DNA of 64,000 bases from JACMNW01 sp963708425. Its GTDB lineage: Bacteria > Pseudomonadota > Alphaproteobacteria > Rhodobacterales > Rhodobacteraceae. Shown here piece after piece: positions 52,937 through 61,425 of this stretch (position 1 is its first letter; every line of letters begins with the position of its first letter). Location: assembly GCA_963708425.1 (NCBI GenBank), contig OY970206.1, positions 310,001-374,000 of the forward strand, given 5' to 3'. Position numbers and translations under genes: made by a program. A model generated the notes under the pieces. The model worked only from the letters and a program-made list of their open reading frames with translations. It did no database searches and was not told the origin of the DNA.

Positions 52937-53385
52937 TTTCCGCCCGCGAATTGCTCAGATTTAAAAGCATACCAAGTCAAGACTGCTGCAACAGCCATAA
53001 TCAGGGGCGTCCACGGCGCAAGAACCCAAAGAGAGCCCTCACCAGCGTTTCTCGTCAGACCGAACATCAAACTTAGCAATAAAATTCCCACTCCCGCCGA
53101 AAGCGCTGCAGCAATGGTCGAGGCTTGTCTCACAGACGCAACATATTTGCGAACATAGGCATAGATCGGTAACCAGATGCCCAGCATTGGGATTAAGGCA
53201 AAAAGTGAAAAAATAGTGCCATAAGTAACCGTGTAAACGCTTAATTGTGCTAGGGTAACGAATGGCCTTGGCCCAAAATGCCAATCCCCTAAAACTGCGA
53301 ACCTAAGAACCGAGGTGATAACAACAGTCCCCCATCCAACAAGCAATATCCGCCAATAACGCAGTGGTTCTAAGCCCCTTTCCAT
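52933..53385 (-). CDS. AT-rich four-helix membrane protein inside the pyrimidine operon
   Basis: 150 residues from the ATG at 53385, which overlaps the dihydropyrimidinase stop (TGATG); its own stop overlaps the ABC ATPase start (ATGA). Four hydrophobic helices (about 11-31, 42-68, 90-112 and 120-140). No family recognised. The DNA is visibly more AT-rich than the flanking genes, so the gene was probably acquired separately, yet coupling on both sides keeps it in the operon. Confidence 0.78.
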   Translation of the reverse strand: MERGLEPLRYWRILLVGWGTVVITSVLRFAVLGDWHFGPRPFVTLAQLSVYTVTYGTIFSLFALIPMLGIWLPIYAYVRKYVASVRQASTIAAALSAGVGILLLSLMFGLTRNAGEGSLWVLAPWTPLIMAVAAVLTWYAFKSEQFAGGK

Positions 53386-54836
53386 CAAACCCCACTCGCC
53401 GGAACACCCGTCCGCACAACCGGCCTCGGCGCGGTCAAATCCTTCCACTGGCTCAACGCCCTATTCACCGCCCCATTCGGCGGCCTTGCCACGAACTGCC
53501 CATGGCCTTCGTGCGTTTTCACCGCCCCATCCTCAATCGCCACATACCCCCGGCTTAGGGTAAACCGAGGCAGTCCCTTCACCCGCTTCCCCTCGAACAC
53601 ATTGTAATCAATCGCAGATTGCTGTGCCTTGGCGGTGATCGTCTTGGTCTTATGTGGGTCCAAAACCACAATATCCGCATCCGCCCCCACCAGAATGGCC
53701 CCCTTCTTCGGGTAACAATTCAGGATCTTGGCGATGTTTGTTGACGTTACCGCAACAAATTCGTTCATCGTAATCCGCCCCGTCGCCACCCCATGTGTCC
53801 ACAGCATCGGCATCCGGTCTTCCAGCCCGCCGGTGCCATTCGGGATCTTGGTGAAATCCCCCACGCCAAACCGCTTTTGCGCCGTGGTGAAGGCGCAGTG
53901 ATCCGTGGCCACCACCTGCAACGATCCCGCCGCCAACCCGGCCCAAAGACTATCCTGATGCCGCTTGTCGCGGAACGGCGGCGACATAACCCGCCGCGCC
54001 GCATGGTCCCAATCCGGGTTTCGATATTCTGAATCGTCCAACGTCAAATGCTGGATCAACGGCTCGCCATACACCCGCTTTCCATTCATCCGCGCCCGCC
54101 GGATCGCCTCATGCGCCTCCTCACAACTGGTATGCACGATATAGACTGGCACCCCTGCCATGTCGGCGATCATGATCGCGCGGTTGGTGGCCTCGCCCTC
54201 CACTTCGGGGGGGCGGGAGAACGCATGCGCCTCTGGGCCATTATTCCCCGCCGCCATCAGTTTGCGCTGCAACTCGGCCACCACATCGCCATTCTCGGCA
54301 TGCACAAACGGCATCGCCCCCAGTTCCGCACAGCGGGAAAACGAGGCAAACATCTCATCATCATTCACCATCAACGCGCCCTTATAGGCCATGAAGTGCT
54401 TGAAGCTGTTGATCCCCGCCTCGGTGACGGTTTTCATGTCGTTGAAAACCTGTTCCCCCCACCAGGTAATCGCCATGTGATAGCTATAATCACACGTCGC
54501 CCGCCCCGATTTGTTATGCCACATCTGCATGGCATCCATCAGCCCCTGCCCCTGCCCCGGCAGCACAAAATCCACCACCATCGTGGTGCCACCGCTTAGG
54601 GCCGCCCGCGTGCCAGATTCAAAATCATCCGCCGAATATGTCCCCATAAACGGCATCTCCAGATGCGTATGCGGATCAATCCCACCGGGCATGACGTAAC
54701 AGCCCGAGGCATCAAGGGTCGTGTCGCCCTTGAGGTTGGGGCCAATGGCGGTGATCTTGCCGTGGTCGATGGCGATGTCGGCTGGGTAGGTGAGATCGGC
54801 CGTAACGATGGTGCCGTTTTTGATGATGGTGATCAT
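53385..54836 (-). CDS. hydA: Dihydropyrimidinase / D-hydantoinase
   Basis: 483 residues from the ATG at 54836, preceded by GAGGCAAGCC. Metal-dependent cyclic amidohydrolase opening dihydrouracil or dihydrothymine to N-carbamoyl-beta-amino acids. Seen: PGGIDPHTHLEMPFMGTYSADDFE, the carboxylated lysine in NSFKHFMAYKGAL, HAENGD, VYIVHTSCEEAHE, ATDHCAF and NGTGGLEDRMPMLW. Length is normal. The gene is coupled to its 3' neighbour (TGATG). Confidence 0.95.
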   Translation of the reverse strand: MITIIKNGTIVTADLTYPADIAIDHGKITAIGPNLKGDTTLDASGCYVMPGGIDPHTHLEMPFMGTYSADDFESGTRAALSGGTTMVVDFVLPGQGQGLMDAMQMWHNKSGRATCDYSYHMAITWWGEQVFNDMKTVTEAGINSFKHFMAYKGALMVNDDEMFASFSRCAELGAMPFVHAENGDVVAELQRKLMAAGNNGPEAHAFSRPPEVEGEATNRAIMIADMAGVPVYIVHTSCEEAHEAIRRARMNGKRVYGEPLIQHLTLDDSEYRNPDWDHAARRVMSPPFRDKRHQDSLWAGLAAGSLQVVATDHCAFTTAQKRFGVGDFTKIPNGTGGLEDRMPMLWTHGVATGRITMNEFVAVTSTNIAKILNCYPKKGAILVGADADIVVLDPHKTKTITAKAQQSAIDYNVFEGKRVKGLPRFTLSRGYVAIEDGAVKTHEGHGQFVARPPNGAVNRALSQWKDLTAPRPVVRTGVPASGV

Positions 54837-54849
54837 GGCTTGCCTCAAG

Positions 54850-55638
54850 CTATTTTTCAATGCTCCATTGGTATCCTGTTCCTTCAATTCTCTGAAGTTC
54901 ATCGTCCGATGCCTCCACAAGAATAGGAATCCAATTTGTTACCAATGGCGATTCTATTTTCGTGCCGTCAGCTAGGCTAACTTCAAGTTGTGAGCAGAAA
55001 CTAAACTCCTCACCGGAAAAACCCTCACATCCCGGTATTTGGAAGAAGTTTACTTGCCCTTCCTCATTGTCTATTTTCCAATCTCCCGCCGCAGAGTATA
55101 GTTTATACATTAAGTGAAATAGCATTTTTTCGTCCGTCTCGATAAACGCATATTTATCTTCTGAAATAGAAGGTGCTTGGATATTGTTGCTCAACTCATT
55201 GGCCACTAGTGTTCTTGAAGCGGCATCCAGTTCGATAAATATGGCAAAATCGAAATCAACCCATTCGCCTGGTTTTATTGATACTGGATCAAACTTAAAA
55301 GGTACGTCAAAATCGCCGGATATAGTTCCAGATGACTCAATACTAGTTTCCTGATCGTTGATCCCAATAATCTTTGCGTGTGATTTTCTTAGCTGATCAG
55401 AGAATGTAACTGATGATATCAGAGTAAATTCAAATCCGACATTTACCACCCGATATTCACTTGCTATGGCAAAGCAACAACTAGTTACACCGGCCAGTCC
55501 ACCACGATTCTGCTCAATTCGGAGGTCAGCACCTCCATCCCGCCAAATTGACAGAGACAGCCAGAAATCGAGAACTGGCGGTAGAAGCGCTATCAGAGCT
55601 ATTCCAAGGGTTAGAATTTCTACTGGTTTTAGTCTCAC
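54850..55638 (-). CDS. AT-rich membrane-anchored protein of unknown function inside the pyrimidine operon
   Basis: 262 residues from a GTG at 55638 that overlaps the stop of the upstream amidohydrolase (GTGA); the ORF is open 21 codons further upstream. One hydrophobic helix at about 5-27 (VEILTLGIALIALLPPVLDFW), then a soluble, probably extracytoplasmic domain of about 230 residues rich in acidic and aromatic residues, with several cysteines. No family recognised. DNA is strikingly AT-rich against neighbours, which suggests transfer. It sits between the two ring-opening enzymes. Confidence 0.8.
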   Translation of the reverse strand: MRLKPVEILTLGIALIALLPPVLDFWLSLSIWRDGGADLRIEQNRGGLAGVTSCCFAIASEYRVVNVGFEFTLISSVTFSDQLRKSHAKIIGINDQETSIESSGTISGDFDVPFKFDPVSIKPGEWVDFDFAIFIELDAASRTLVANELSNNIQAPSISEDKYAFIETDEKMLFHLMYKLYSAAGDWKIDNEEGQVNFFQIPGCEGFSGEEFSFCSQLEVSLADGTKIESPLVTNWIPILVEASDDELQRIEGTGYQWSIEK

Positions 55639-56882
55639 CCCACCACCCCCGCCACGTCCAGCACCGCGTGCAGCAGAACATCCGTGCCCGCCGCCGCCCA
55701 ATCCGGCGAAATCTCCTCCGCCTCATTATGCGACAGCCCGCCCACACAGGGGCACATCACCATCACCGTGGGCGCCACCCGGTTGATCCAGCAGGCATCG
55801 TGGCCGGCGCCGGAGATGATATCCATATGTGAATACCCCAACCGCTCCGCCGCCCCGCGCACAACCGACACCAGCCCCGCATCAAACGTCACCGGGTCGA
55901 AATGCCCCACGGCTTCAATCGCAAACCCCAGCCCCAGTTCTGCCGCCACTGCCGCCACGGCCCGCTCCACTTCCCCTCGCATCGCGTCCAGTTTCCCCTG
56001 ATCAGGGCTACGGATATCCACCGTGAACACCACCCGGCCGGGGATCACATTCCGAGAATTCGGGAACACATTCATCTGCCCCACAGTGCCGACAGCACCC
56101 GGTTGATGCCCCATCGCGATCTGATGCACCCGCTCCACCACCCGCGCCATGCCAAGCCCTGCATTCACCCGCATGTTCATCGGGGTGGAGCCAGTATGCG
56201 CATCCTTCCCCGTCAGCGTCACTTCCAGCCACCACAGCCCCTGCCCGTGCGTCACCACGCCAATCGACTTACCCTCAGCCTCCAAGATCGGCCCCTGCTC
56301 GATGTGCAGTTCCAGCATCGCGTGGATTTTCCGCGCCCCCACAACCTCATCGCCAACCCAGCCAATTCGCTCAAGCTCCTCGCCAAACACCTTGCCCTCC
56401 AGATCGCGGCGCGACTTCGCATAATCCTCAGTATGCACCCCCGCGAACACCCCGCTCGCCAGCATCGCCGGTGCAAACCGCGCGCCCTCTTCATTCGTCC
56501 AGTTCGTCACCACAATCGGATGCCGCGTCCTGACCCCGGCGTCATTCATTGACCGCACAACTTCCAGCGCCCCAAGAACCCCCAGCACGCCGTCATACTT
56601 GCCCCCGGTCGGCTGCGTATCCAGATGCGACCCCATGTAAACCGGCGCTAAATCCTCGGTCCCTGCCCGCGTCGCGAACATATTGCCCATGGTATCAACG
56701 CCCATCGAACACCCCGCCGCCTCGCACCATTTCTGAAACAGCGCCCGCCCCTCGCCATCGGCATCGGTCAACGTCTGCCGGTTGTTGCCGCCCGCAATCC
56801 CAGGCCCGATTTTTGCCATTTCCATCAGGCTGTCCCACAGCCGCGCTGCGTCGATCCGCAGGTTTGCACCCGGTGTTGGCAT
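55635..56882 (-). CDS. Zn-dependent N-carbamoyl amidohydrolase (beta-ureidopropionase/allantoate amidohydrolase family)
   Basis: 415 residues from the ATG at 56882, preceded by GGGGAG. M20 peptidase-like fold: GSHLDTQPTGGKYDGVLGVLGALEV, TNWTNEEGARFAPAMLASG (Glu-Glu pair), LELHIEQGPILE, GKDAHTGSTPM, RSPDQGKLD and ISGAGHDACW. In this operon it most likely cleaves N-carbamoyl-beta-alanine to beta-alanine. It is the first gene of the leftward pyrimidine operon, with two RutR-like palindromes upstream. Confidence 0.93.
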   Translation of the reverse strand: MPTPGANLRIDAARLWDSLMEMAKIGPGIAGGNNRQTLTDADGEGRALFQKWCEAAGCSMGVDTMGNMFATRAGTEDLAPVYMGSHLDTQPTGGKYDGVLGVLGALEVVRSMNDAGVRTRHPIVVTNWTNEEGARFAPAMLASGVFAGVHTEDYAKSRRDLEGKVFGEELERIGWVGDEVVGARKIHAMLELHIEQGPILEAEGKSIGVVTHGQGLWWLEVTLTGKDAHTGSTPMNMRVNAGLGMARVVERVHQIAMGHQPGAVGTVGQMNVFPNSRNVIPGRVVFTVDIRSPDQGKLDAMRGEVERAVAAVAAELGLGFAIEAVGHFDPVTFDAGLVSVVRGAAERLGYSHMDIISGAGHDACWINRVAPTVMVMCPCVGGLSHNEAEEISPDWAAAGTDVLLHAVLDVAGVVG

Positions 56883-56934
56883 ATCCATCTCCCCTGTCAC
56901 CGGGGTCTTGATGCCCCTTGCGACAACTCATTTT

Positions 56935-56984
56935 CTGACCATATGGTCGAGCCCAAGCGCACCACAACCTGACCATTCGGTCAA
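56935..56984. promoter_or_regulatory. Two RutR-type operators in the divergent promoter
   Basis: TGACCATATGGTC (56936-56948) and TGACCATTCGGTCA (56970-56983) both fit the published RutR consensus TTGACCA-NN-TGGTCAA. Their centres are about 34 bases apart. They lie between the amidohydrolase start (56882) and the TetR-family start (57005), so either or both promoters can be controlled. Confidence 0.7.
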
Positions 56985-57004
56985 CGAAAATCTGGGGCTC
57001 GTGA

Positions 57005-57673
57005 ATGCCGCATACTGCCCAAGTTTCCCGCATCAAACCGCTTCGCCGCATTGATATTCGGCGCGAAAACGAAGCAATAATCCTGAAGGCCGCCGAAAAG
57101 GTGTTTGCCGAGGCCGGATTCGGCGGTGCCACCATGCAACTGATCGCCGATCTGGCGGGCTTGCCGAAAGCCAACCTGCACTACTATTTCGCCACCAAAG
57201 AAGATCTCTATCGCCGCGTCGTGCAGGACATTTTTGAGATATGGCTCGACGCCGCCAGCAGCTTTGACAACGCGCCCGACCCCGCCTCCGGTATCGGCGC
57301 CTATATCGACGCCAAGATGGATATTTCCCGCCGTCACCCGGATGGGTCCAAGGTCTGGGCGTCCGAAGTGATGCACGGCGCCCCGGTGATCCAGGATTAT
57401 CTTGAAACCACCCTGCGCGACTGGACCGATGGCCGTATCGCCGTCATCCAACGTTGGATTGATGACGGCAAAATGGCCCCGGTCAACCCACGTCACCTTT
57501 TGTACATGCTCTGGGCCACCACCCAGCATTATGCCGATTTCGGCCACCAGATTGAAACGCTGAACAAGGGTAAACCGTTGACCAGCGCGCAATGGGCCGA
57601 GGTAAAGGCCAGCGTCAAAACCATCATCCTGCGCGGCATTGGTGCCCCACTGCCCGAACCCACAACAAACTAG
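57005..57673 (+). CDS. TetR-family regulator, RutR-like (1)
   Basis: 222 residues. N-terminal HTH: ILKAAEKVFAEAGFGGATMQLIADLAGLPKANLHYYFATKEDLYRRV, and a C-terminal domain with KMDISRRHPDGSKVWASEVMHGAPVI and LLYMLWATTQHYADF. The WATTQHYADF and SRxxP blocks match RutR. It is a paralogue of the regulator at 61666. Divergent from the pyrimidine operon and beside two RutR-type palindromes, so probably its repressor. Confidence 0.92.
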   Translation: MPHTAQVSRIKPLRRIDIRRENEAIILKAAEKVFAEAGFGGATMQLIADLAGLPKANLHYYFATKEDLYRRVVQDIFEIWLDAASSFDNAPDPASGIGAYIDAKMDISRRHPDGSKVWASEVMHGAPVIQDYLETTLRDWTDGRIAVIQRWIDDGKMAPVNPRHLLYMLWATTQHYADFGHQIETLNKGKPLTSAQWAEVKASVKTIILRGIGAPLPEPTTN

Positions 57674-57733
57674 GCTCTGGATGAAATCGCTGTCGCGCGC
57701 TATCACCGCCTAACGCCAGCCACAGGATACACC

Positions 57734-58198
57734 ATGGACATCGACACGCTGACCAATCAAGAAACTCGCTTGGTGTTCCAGCACTTTAATGAAAGCACCG
57801 CACTTGATCTGGGCATGGCACTGTTGACCATGGCGCGGGCCGGTAACATGCCTGTGGTGATCGACATCCGCACCCCCAACCGCACATATTTCCATGCAGC
57901 TTTGCCGGGCTCGGGCCCGCTGAACGACAGTTGGGCGCGGCGCAAAAGCAATGTGGCGCTGATGTTTGAACAATCCTCTATGCTGGTCACCACCACGCTC
58001 AACGAAAAAGGCGGCATTCTGTCCGCCCATGGCCTGCCAGAGACTGACTATGCCGCATCCGGCGGCAGTTTCCCTATCCGGGTGCAGAATGTCGGCGTGG
58101 TGGCGGCGGTCACCGTATCTGGCCTGCCGCAGGTTGAAGATCACGCCCTCGTCGTGCGCGCGCTACAGGATTTGCTGGACCGGCAATCTGCGAAGTAG
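57734..58198 (+). CDS. UPF0303 / heme-binding HbpS-like family protein
   Basis: 154 residues. The compact fold has TNQETRLVFQHFNESTALDLGMALLTMARAGNMPVVIDIR and NEKGGILSAHGLP, plus GGSFPIRVQNVGVVAAVTVSGLPQVEDHALVVRALQ near the end, typical of the UPF0303/heme-degrading domain family. Function is not firmly known. It lies 60 bases after the RutR-like gene on the same strand. Confidence 0.87.
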   Translation: MDIDTLTNQETRLVFQHFNESTALDLGMALLTMARAGNMPVVIDIRTPNRTYFHAALPGSGPLNDSWARRKSNVALMFEQSSMLVTTTLNEKGGILSAHGLPETDYAASGGSFPIRVQNVGVVAAVTVSGLPQVEDHALVVRALQDLLDRQSAK

Positions 58199-58609
58199 TG
58201 GGTTCAAACACCGCTCACTGTTCGCTGTTCTCTTGCCTTCGACGTTCGCCTTCAAGCAAAGGACCGGTCATCTGTCCCTCTGACAAATGCCTTTTTGGCC
58301 CTCAATCCCCCCAGTCGCAAATTACCACGCAAACTCCTGCGAATACCTCGCTGGCTACCACGCTGCCTGCAACGGCATGGCGGCAGATATGCTGGCGAAG
58401 TGCGGGCTTCTGAAGGGCTCCAAGGCCGCCCATGCTTCGAAGCAAAAAAGCGCCTGCCCGGCAGACAGCAATGCAACCCCACACGAATTGCCGGGCGGGT
58501 TTGCAAAACCAAATTTAGATCGAAATCAACCGGGTCCGCCGGCCCATTTGTGCCCAACTCGGCCCGTCGTCATTTTAGCAGCCACACTTGGTATTACAGG
58601 AAAACCATA
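58199..58609. other. 411-bp intergenic region before the DUF1127 gene
   Basis: No convincing gene. An inverted repeat GCCCGGCA (58458-58465) / TGCCGGGC (58490-58497) with a 24-base loop may form a stem-loop in a long leader. RBS AGGAAAA precedes the ATG at 58610. Confidence 0.35.
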
Positions 58610-58999
58610 ATGAATAGCATGTTACTCAGACTCCTCCCGCGGGAAAACCCGCCGCCGAAAGATGCCGATGCCAGCACCAAGCGCCTTCCCAAACCGGGTG
58701 TTCTGCGCATCTTGTCAAACTGGGCAGGGCATCAAATTGATGTTCGCGAATTGCGCCGCCTGCTGGCGATGGATCAACGGATACTGTCCGACATTGGTTT
58801 GGATCGGTCCGATCTTCTGGCCGAATATCGACGGCTAAGTACGATGAGTTGGACCACACGGGTTGGCCACACGCGAAAGCGGCTTTTCGAGCAGGAAGCC
58901 GACGCATCGCCAACAGCTTCGGCAGATCAAGGCACCCATAGCCAGAGCGACAATGGGCTGGGCGAAGCTAATTTCGCGATGCAAAGACGCCGTCGTTAG
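58610..58999 (+). CDS. DUF1127 protein with extended tail
   Basis: 129 residues. The DUF1127 core IDVRELRRLLAMDQRILSDIGLDRSDLLAEYRR is at about 43-75. Relatives in Rhodobacter bind RNA and affect stress responses and small RNAs. Most family members are about 50-75 residues, so the N-terminal 40 and C-terminal 50 residues (basic end MQRRRR) are extra. Two hairpins follow the stop. The frame is open upstream to 58295 but without homology. Confidence 0.8.
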   Translation: MNSMLLRLLPRENPPPKDADASTKRLPKPGVLRILSNWAGHQIDVRELRRLLAMDQRILSDIGLDRSDLLAEYRRLSTMSWTTRVGHTRKRLFEQEADASPTASADQGTHSQSDNGLGEANFAMQRRRR

Positions 59000-59100
59000 A
59001 GCCTGTCCGACAAAAATGGATGCCGGTTTTGTCGGACAGGCGCAAAATCAAAGGTCAGAGTCCGTCCGGCGATACTATGATCGTCAGACGGACTCTCGGT
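59000..59100. repeat. Two palindromes after the DUF1127 gene; first is copy 2 of the AAAA-TGGA-CCGGTTTT family
   Basis: GCCTGTCCGACAAAAA...GGTTTTGTCGGACAGGC (about 59002-59041) encloses TGGATGCC. Its core resembles the element at 33074, while its outer arms differ but still pair. A second palindrome, AGAGTCCGTC...GACGGACTCT, spans about 59057-59097. They could terminate, or protect or process, the DUF1127 transcript. Confidence 0.65.
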
Positions 59101-59208
59101 CTGAAACCTGTCGTGCATCTGGTCGATCCTGCCGCTTCGCCCCCCCGGTGACGCAGCACACCTCCGTTCATGATCTATGCTCTTGAACCATCTGCCTTTG
59201 GGTAAATT

Positions 59209-59673
59209 ATGGAAATTTCATACCTCATTCTCATCATCGCACTTGCGGTACAGATTTATAACGTCGGCACTATTTGGTTTTGCCAGATTGTCGTCTATCC
59301 GCTGTTTGGAAAAGTCGGCATCGTCGACTACGTGCAGTATCATCGCTACTATGCCTCCAGAATTCCGCTGCCGATAATTCTGCCGGGCTTCGCCTCGTTC
59401 TTCCTGCCGTTCCTGGTGCTGTTGTTTCTGCCCCTCGGCGTGCCTGCTTGGATGGCTTTGGCCAATGCCCTGTGCGGCGTAGTTGGCTTTTTGGTGACCG
59501 TCGCTCTAGAGATTCCTCGCCACGCACGGCTGGAACGCGAAGGCAAGAATGACGAGGTTATCCGCCAGCTGATCCGTTTCAACTGGCCGCGCACCTGGTC
59601 GATCACCGTATCGGCCGCCTTGACGCTTGCCATGGCAATGCACGCCTTCGTGCCGGTTCTGGCGAAAATCTAG
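59209..59673 (+). CDS. Uncharacterised four-helix membrane protein
   Basis: 154 residues. Hydrophobic helices at about 4-30, 56-80, 82-103 and 128-150. Conserved-looking polar stretch WFCQIVVYPLFGKVG and YHRYYASRI between helices 1 and 2. It resembles small integral proteins sometimes annotated as DUF1772-like, but I cannot confirm it. No convincing RBS. The cupin gene converges from the other strand. Confidence 0.7.
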   Translation: MEISYLILIIALAVQIYNVGTIWFCQIVVYPLFGKVGIVDYVQYHRYYASRIPLPIILPGFASFFLPFLVLLFLPLGVPAWMALANALCGVVGFLVTVALEIPRHARLEREGKNDEVIRQLIRFNWPRTWSITVSAALTLAMAMHAFVPVLAKI

Positions 59674-59690
59674 CGGCACCTGAAAACCTC

Positions 59691-59716
59691 GCACCGCTCC
59701 TTGCAGATGGCGGTGC
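59691..59716. terminator. Hairpin between convergent genes
   Basis: GCACCGC (59691-59697) pairs with GCGGTGC (59710-59716) around 12 bases. It lies between the convergent ends of the membrane-protein and cupin genes, without a long T-run. Confidence 0.4.
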
Positions 59717-60000
59717 TACTTCAGTTCAACCTCGACAAAACTCATAACCTCTGCCCCGTCATTCACCACATTATGCTCTACCCCCAGTGTCCGTCGGTAG
59801 GCAGTTCCGGCAGGAACCAACACCTTGCGGCTTGCCCCGCCCGGTTCTTCCAGCAGCATGTGGCAATCGGTGACGGCGGTGATCACATAGTCAAACCCGT
59901 GCCGGTGCCAGCCGGTTTCCGCTCCCGGCACAAAGTCAAACCGAGTAACCCGCACGCGGGCATCATCAACCAGTTGGGTCGCAGTACAAGCAGGGCGCAT
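59716..60000 (-). CDS. Cupin protein, BauB-like
   Basis: 94 residues from the ATG at 60000 (MRPACTATQLVDDARVRVTRF); the frame stays open to 60051. Cupin motifs: FDFVPGAETGWHRHGFDYVI (motif 1 with metal histidines) and LEHN-like VEHNVVNDG. Small cupins next to a beta-alanine/pyruvate aminotransferase are annotated BauB in Pseudomonas. Its promoter holds the 16-bp palindrome shared with the PLP enzyme gene at 20353. Confidence 0.85.
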   Translation of the reverse strand: MRPACTATQLVDDARVRVTRFDFVPGAETGWHRHGFDYVITAVTDCHMLLEEPGGASRKVLVPAGTAYRRTLGVEHNVVNDGAEVMSFVEVELK

Positions 60001-60042
60001 TGTGGGGTGCCTCAACAGGTTAAGATTTTGTGAGCAAAAAAC

Positions 60043-60100
60043 GTAACACACATAGATATCAATGGGTTAAGAAACGTAACACGCGTGTTACCCGTGTTAC
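60043..60100 (-). promoter_or_regulatory. Operator region: 16-bp palindrome plus half-sites
   Basis: GTAACACGCGTGTTAC at 60076-60091 is identical to that at 21564-21579. Half-sites lie on both sides: GTAACAC at 60043-60049 and GTGTTAC at 60094-60100. As at the other locus, the TAA stop of the upstream gene falls inside a GTAACAC unit (60097-60099). It lies before the cupin gene. Confidence 0.68.
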
Positions 60101-61425
60101 GGCAGCGTTTTCAAGACATCCGCCAGCGTGCCGATCAAAGTATCGATCTCAGCCTTCGAAATAATCAAAGGCGGCGACATCGCAATAATATCACCTGTCG
60201 TGCGGATCAGAATACCCTTCTCATAGGCCCGCAAAAACGCCTCGAACGCGCGTTTTGTCGGGGCCCCTTCAATGCCCTGCAATTCGACCGCCCCGATCAG
60301 CCCCATATTCCGGATATCAATAACATTCGGCAACCCCTTCAAAGAATGAAGCGCCGCCTCCCAATAGGGCGCGATTTCCGCCGCCCTCTCAAACAAAGCC
60401 TCCTCCCGGTAGGTTTCCAAAGTGGCGATCCCAGCCGCCGAAGCGATCGGATTGCCGGAATACGTATAGCCGTGGAACAACTCGATCATATTCTCCGGCC
60501 CGGTCATGAACGCGTCGTGAATATCCGCCGTCGTCAGCACCGCCCCCATCGGAATGACCCCGTTCGTCAACCCCTTCGCGGTGGTCATCATATCGGGCAG
60601 CACATCGAAATGCTGCGCCGCGAATGCTGACCCAAGCCTGCCGAACCCGGTGATCACCTCATCAAAGATCAACAAGATGCCGTGCTTCTTCGTAATCGCG
60701 CGCAGCTTTTCAAGATACCCCTTCGGCGGCAACAAAACCCCGGTTGACCCCGCCACCGGCTCCACAATCACCGCAGCAATTGTTTCGGCCCCATGCAGGG
60801 TCACGATCCGCTCCAGATCATCGGCTAAGTTAGCGCCATGCTCCGGCTGGCCCATTGAATAGCTGTTCTGGTCCTGCAAATGCGTGTGCGGCAGATGATC
60901 GACCCCGCCCAGCAGCGTGCCGAAAACCTTGCGGTTGTTGACGATGCCGCCCACCGAGATGCCGCCAAAGTTGACGCCGTGATAGCCCCGCTCTCGCCCG
61001 ATCAACCGCGTCCGCGCGCCCTCCCCTCGGGCCCGATGATAGGCGATGGCCAGCTTTAGTGCTGTTTCGACGGATTCAGAGCCGGAGTTGGTGTAGAAAA
61101 CATGCTCAATCCCCTTTGGGGCGATATCGATGATCCGGTTTGCCAGTTCGAATGCCGCCGGGTGGCCCATTTGAAACGCTGGCGCATAATCGAGTTCTGC
61201 CGCCTGCCGGGCAATCGCTTCGGTGATCTTGGGGCGACAGTGACCGGCATTACAGCACCAAAGCCCCGCCGTGCCATCCAGAACCTGTCGACCATCAGAA
61301 GTGGTGTAATGCATGTCCTTCGCGCCGACGAACATGCGCGGTTCCTTTTTGAACTGCCGGTTCGCCGTGAACGGCATCCAAAAAGCATTCAGGTCGTTCG
61401 GGGTGGTTTTGCGATCAAGCGCCAT
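60097..61425 (-). CDS. Omega-amino acid:pyruvate aminotransferase (beta-alanine type)
   Basis: 442 residues from the ATG at 61425, preceded by AGAAAGG; the frame extends to 61626. Class III PLP aminotransferase: GLWCCNAGHCRPKITEAIARQAAELDYAPAFQMGHPAAFELANRI, YTNSGSESVETALKLA, ERGYHGVNFGGISVGG, VEPVAGSTGVLLPPKGYL, LIFDEVITGFGRLG and the PLP lysine in TTAKGLTNGVIPMGAVL. These match beta-alanine/pyruvate aminotransferases (BauA type). With the carbamoylase and dihydropyrimidinase it would complete beta-alanine formation and its conversion to malonate semialdehyde. Confidence 0.93.
   Translation of the reverse strand: MALDRKTTPNDLNAFWMPFTANRQFKKEPRMFVGAKDMHYTTSDGRQVLDGTAGLWCCNAGHCRPKITEAIARQAAELDYAPAFQMGHPAAFELANRIIDIAPKGIEHVFYTNSGSESVETALKLAIAYHRARGEGARTRLIGRERGYHGVNFGGISVGGIVNNRKVFGTLLGGVDHLPHTHLQDQNSYSMGQPEHGANLADDLERIVTLHGAETIAAVIVEPVAGSTGVLLPPKGYLEKLRAITKKHGILLIFDEVITGFGRLGSAFAAQHFDVLPDMMTTAKGLTNGVIPMGAVLTTADIHDAFMTGPENMIELFHGYTYSGNPIASAAGIATLETYREEALFERAAEIAPYWEAALHSLKGLPNVIDIRNMGLIGAVELQGIEGAPTKRAFEAFLRAYEKGILIRTTGDIIAMSPPLIISKAEIDTLIGTLADVLKTLP

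Noticed and set aside
58295..58609. Upstream extension of the DUF1127 ORF
   Set aside because: No homology and a Pro/Arg-rich composition; the ATG at 58610 has a good RBS.
59000..59100. A structural RNA or tRNA in the palindromic region
   Set aside because: No cloverleaf or known RNA motif; the signals are simple long inverted repeats.
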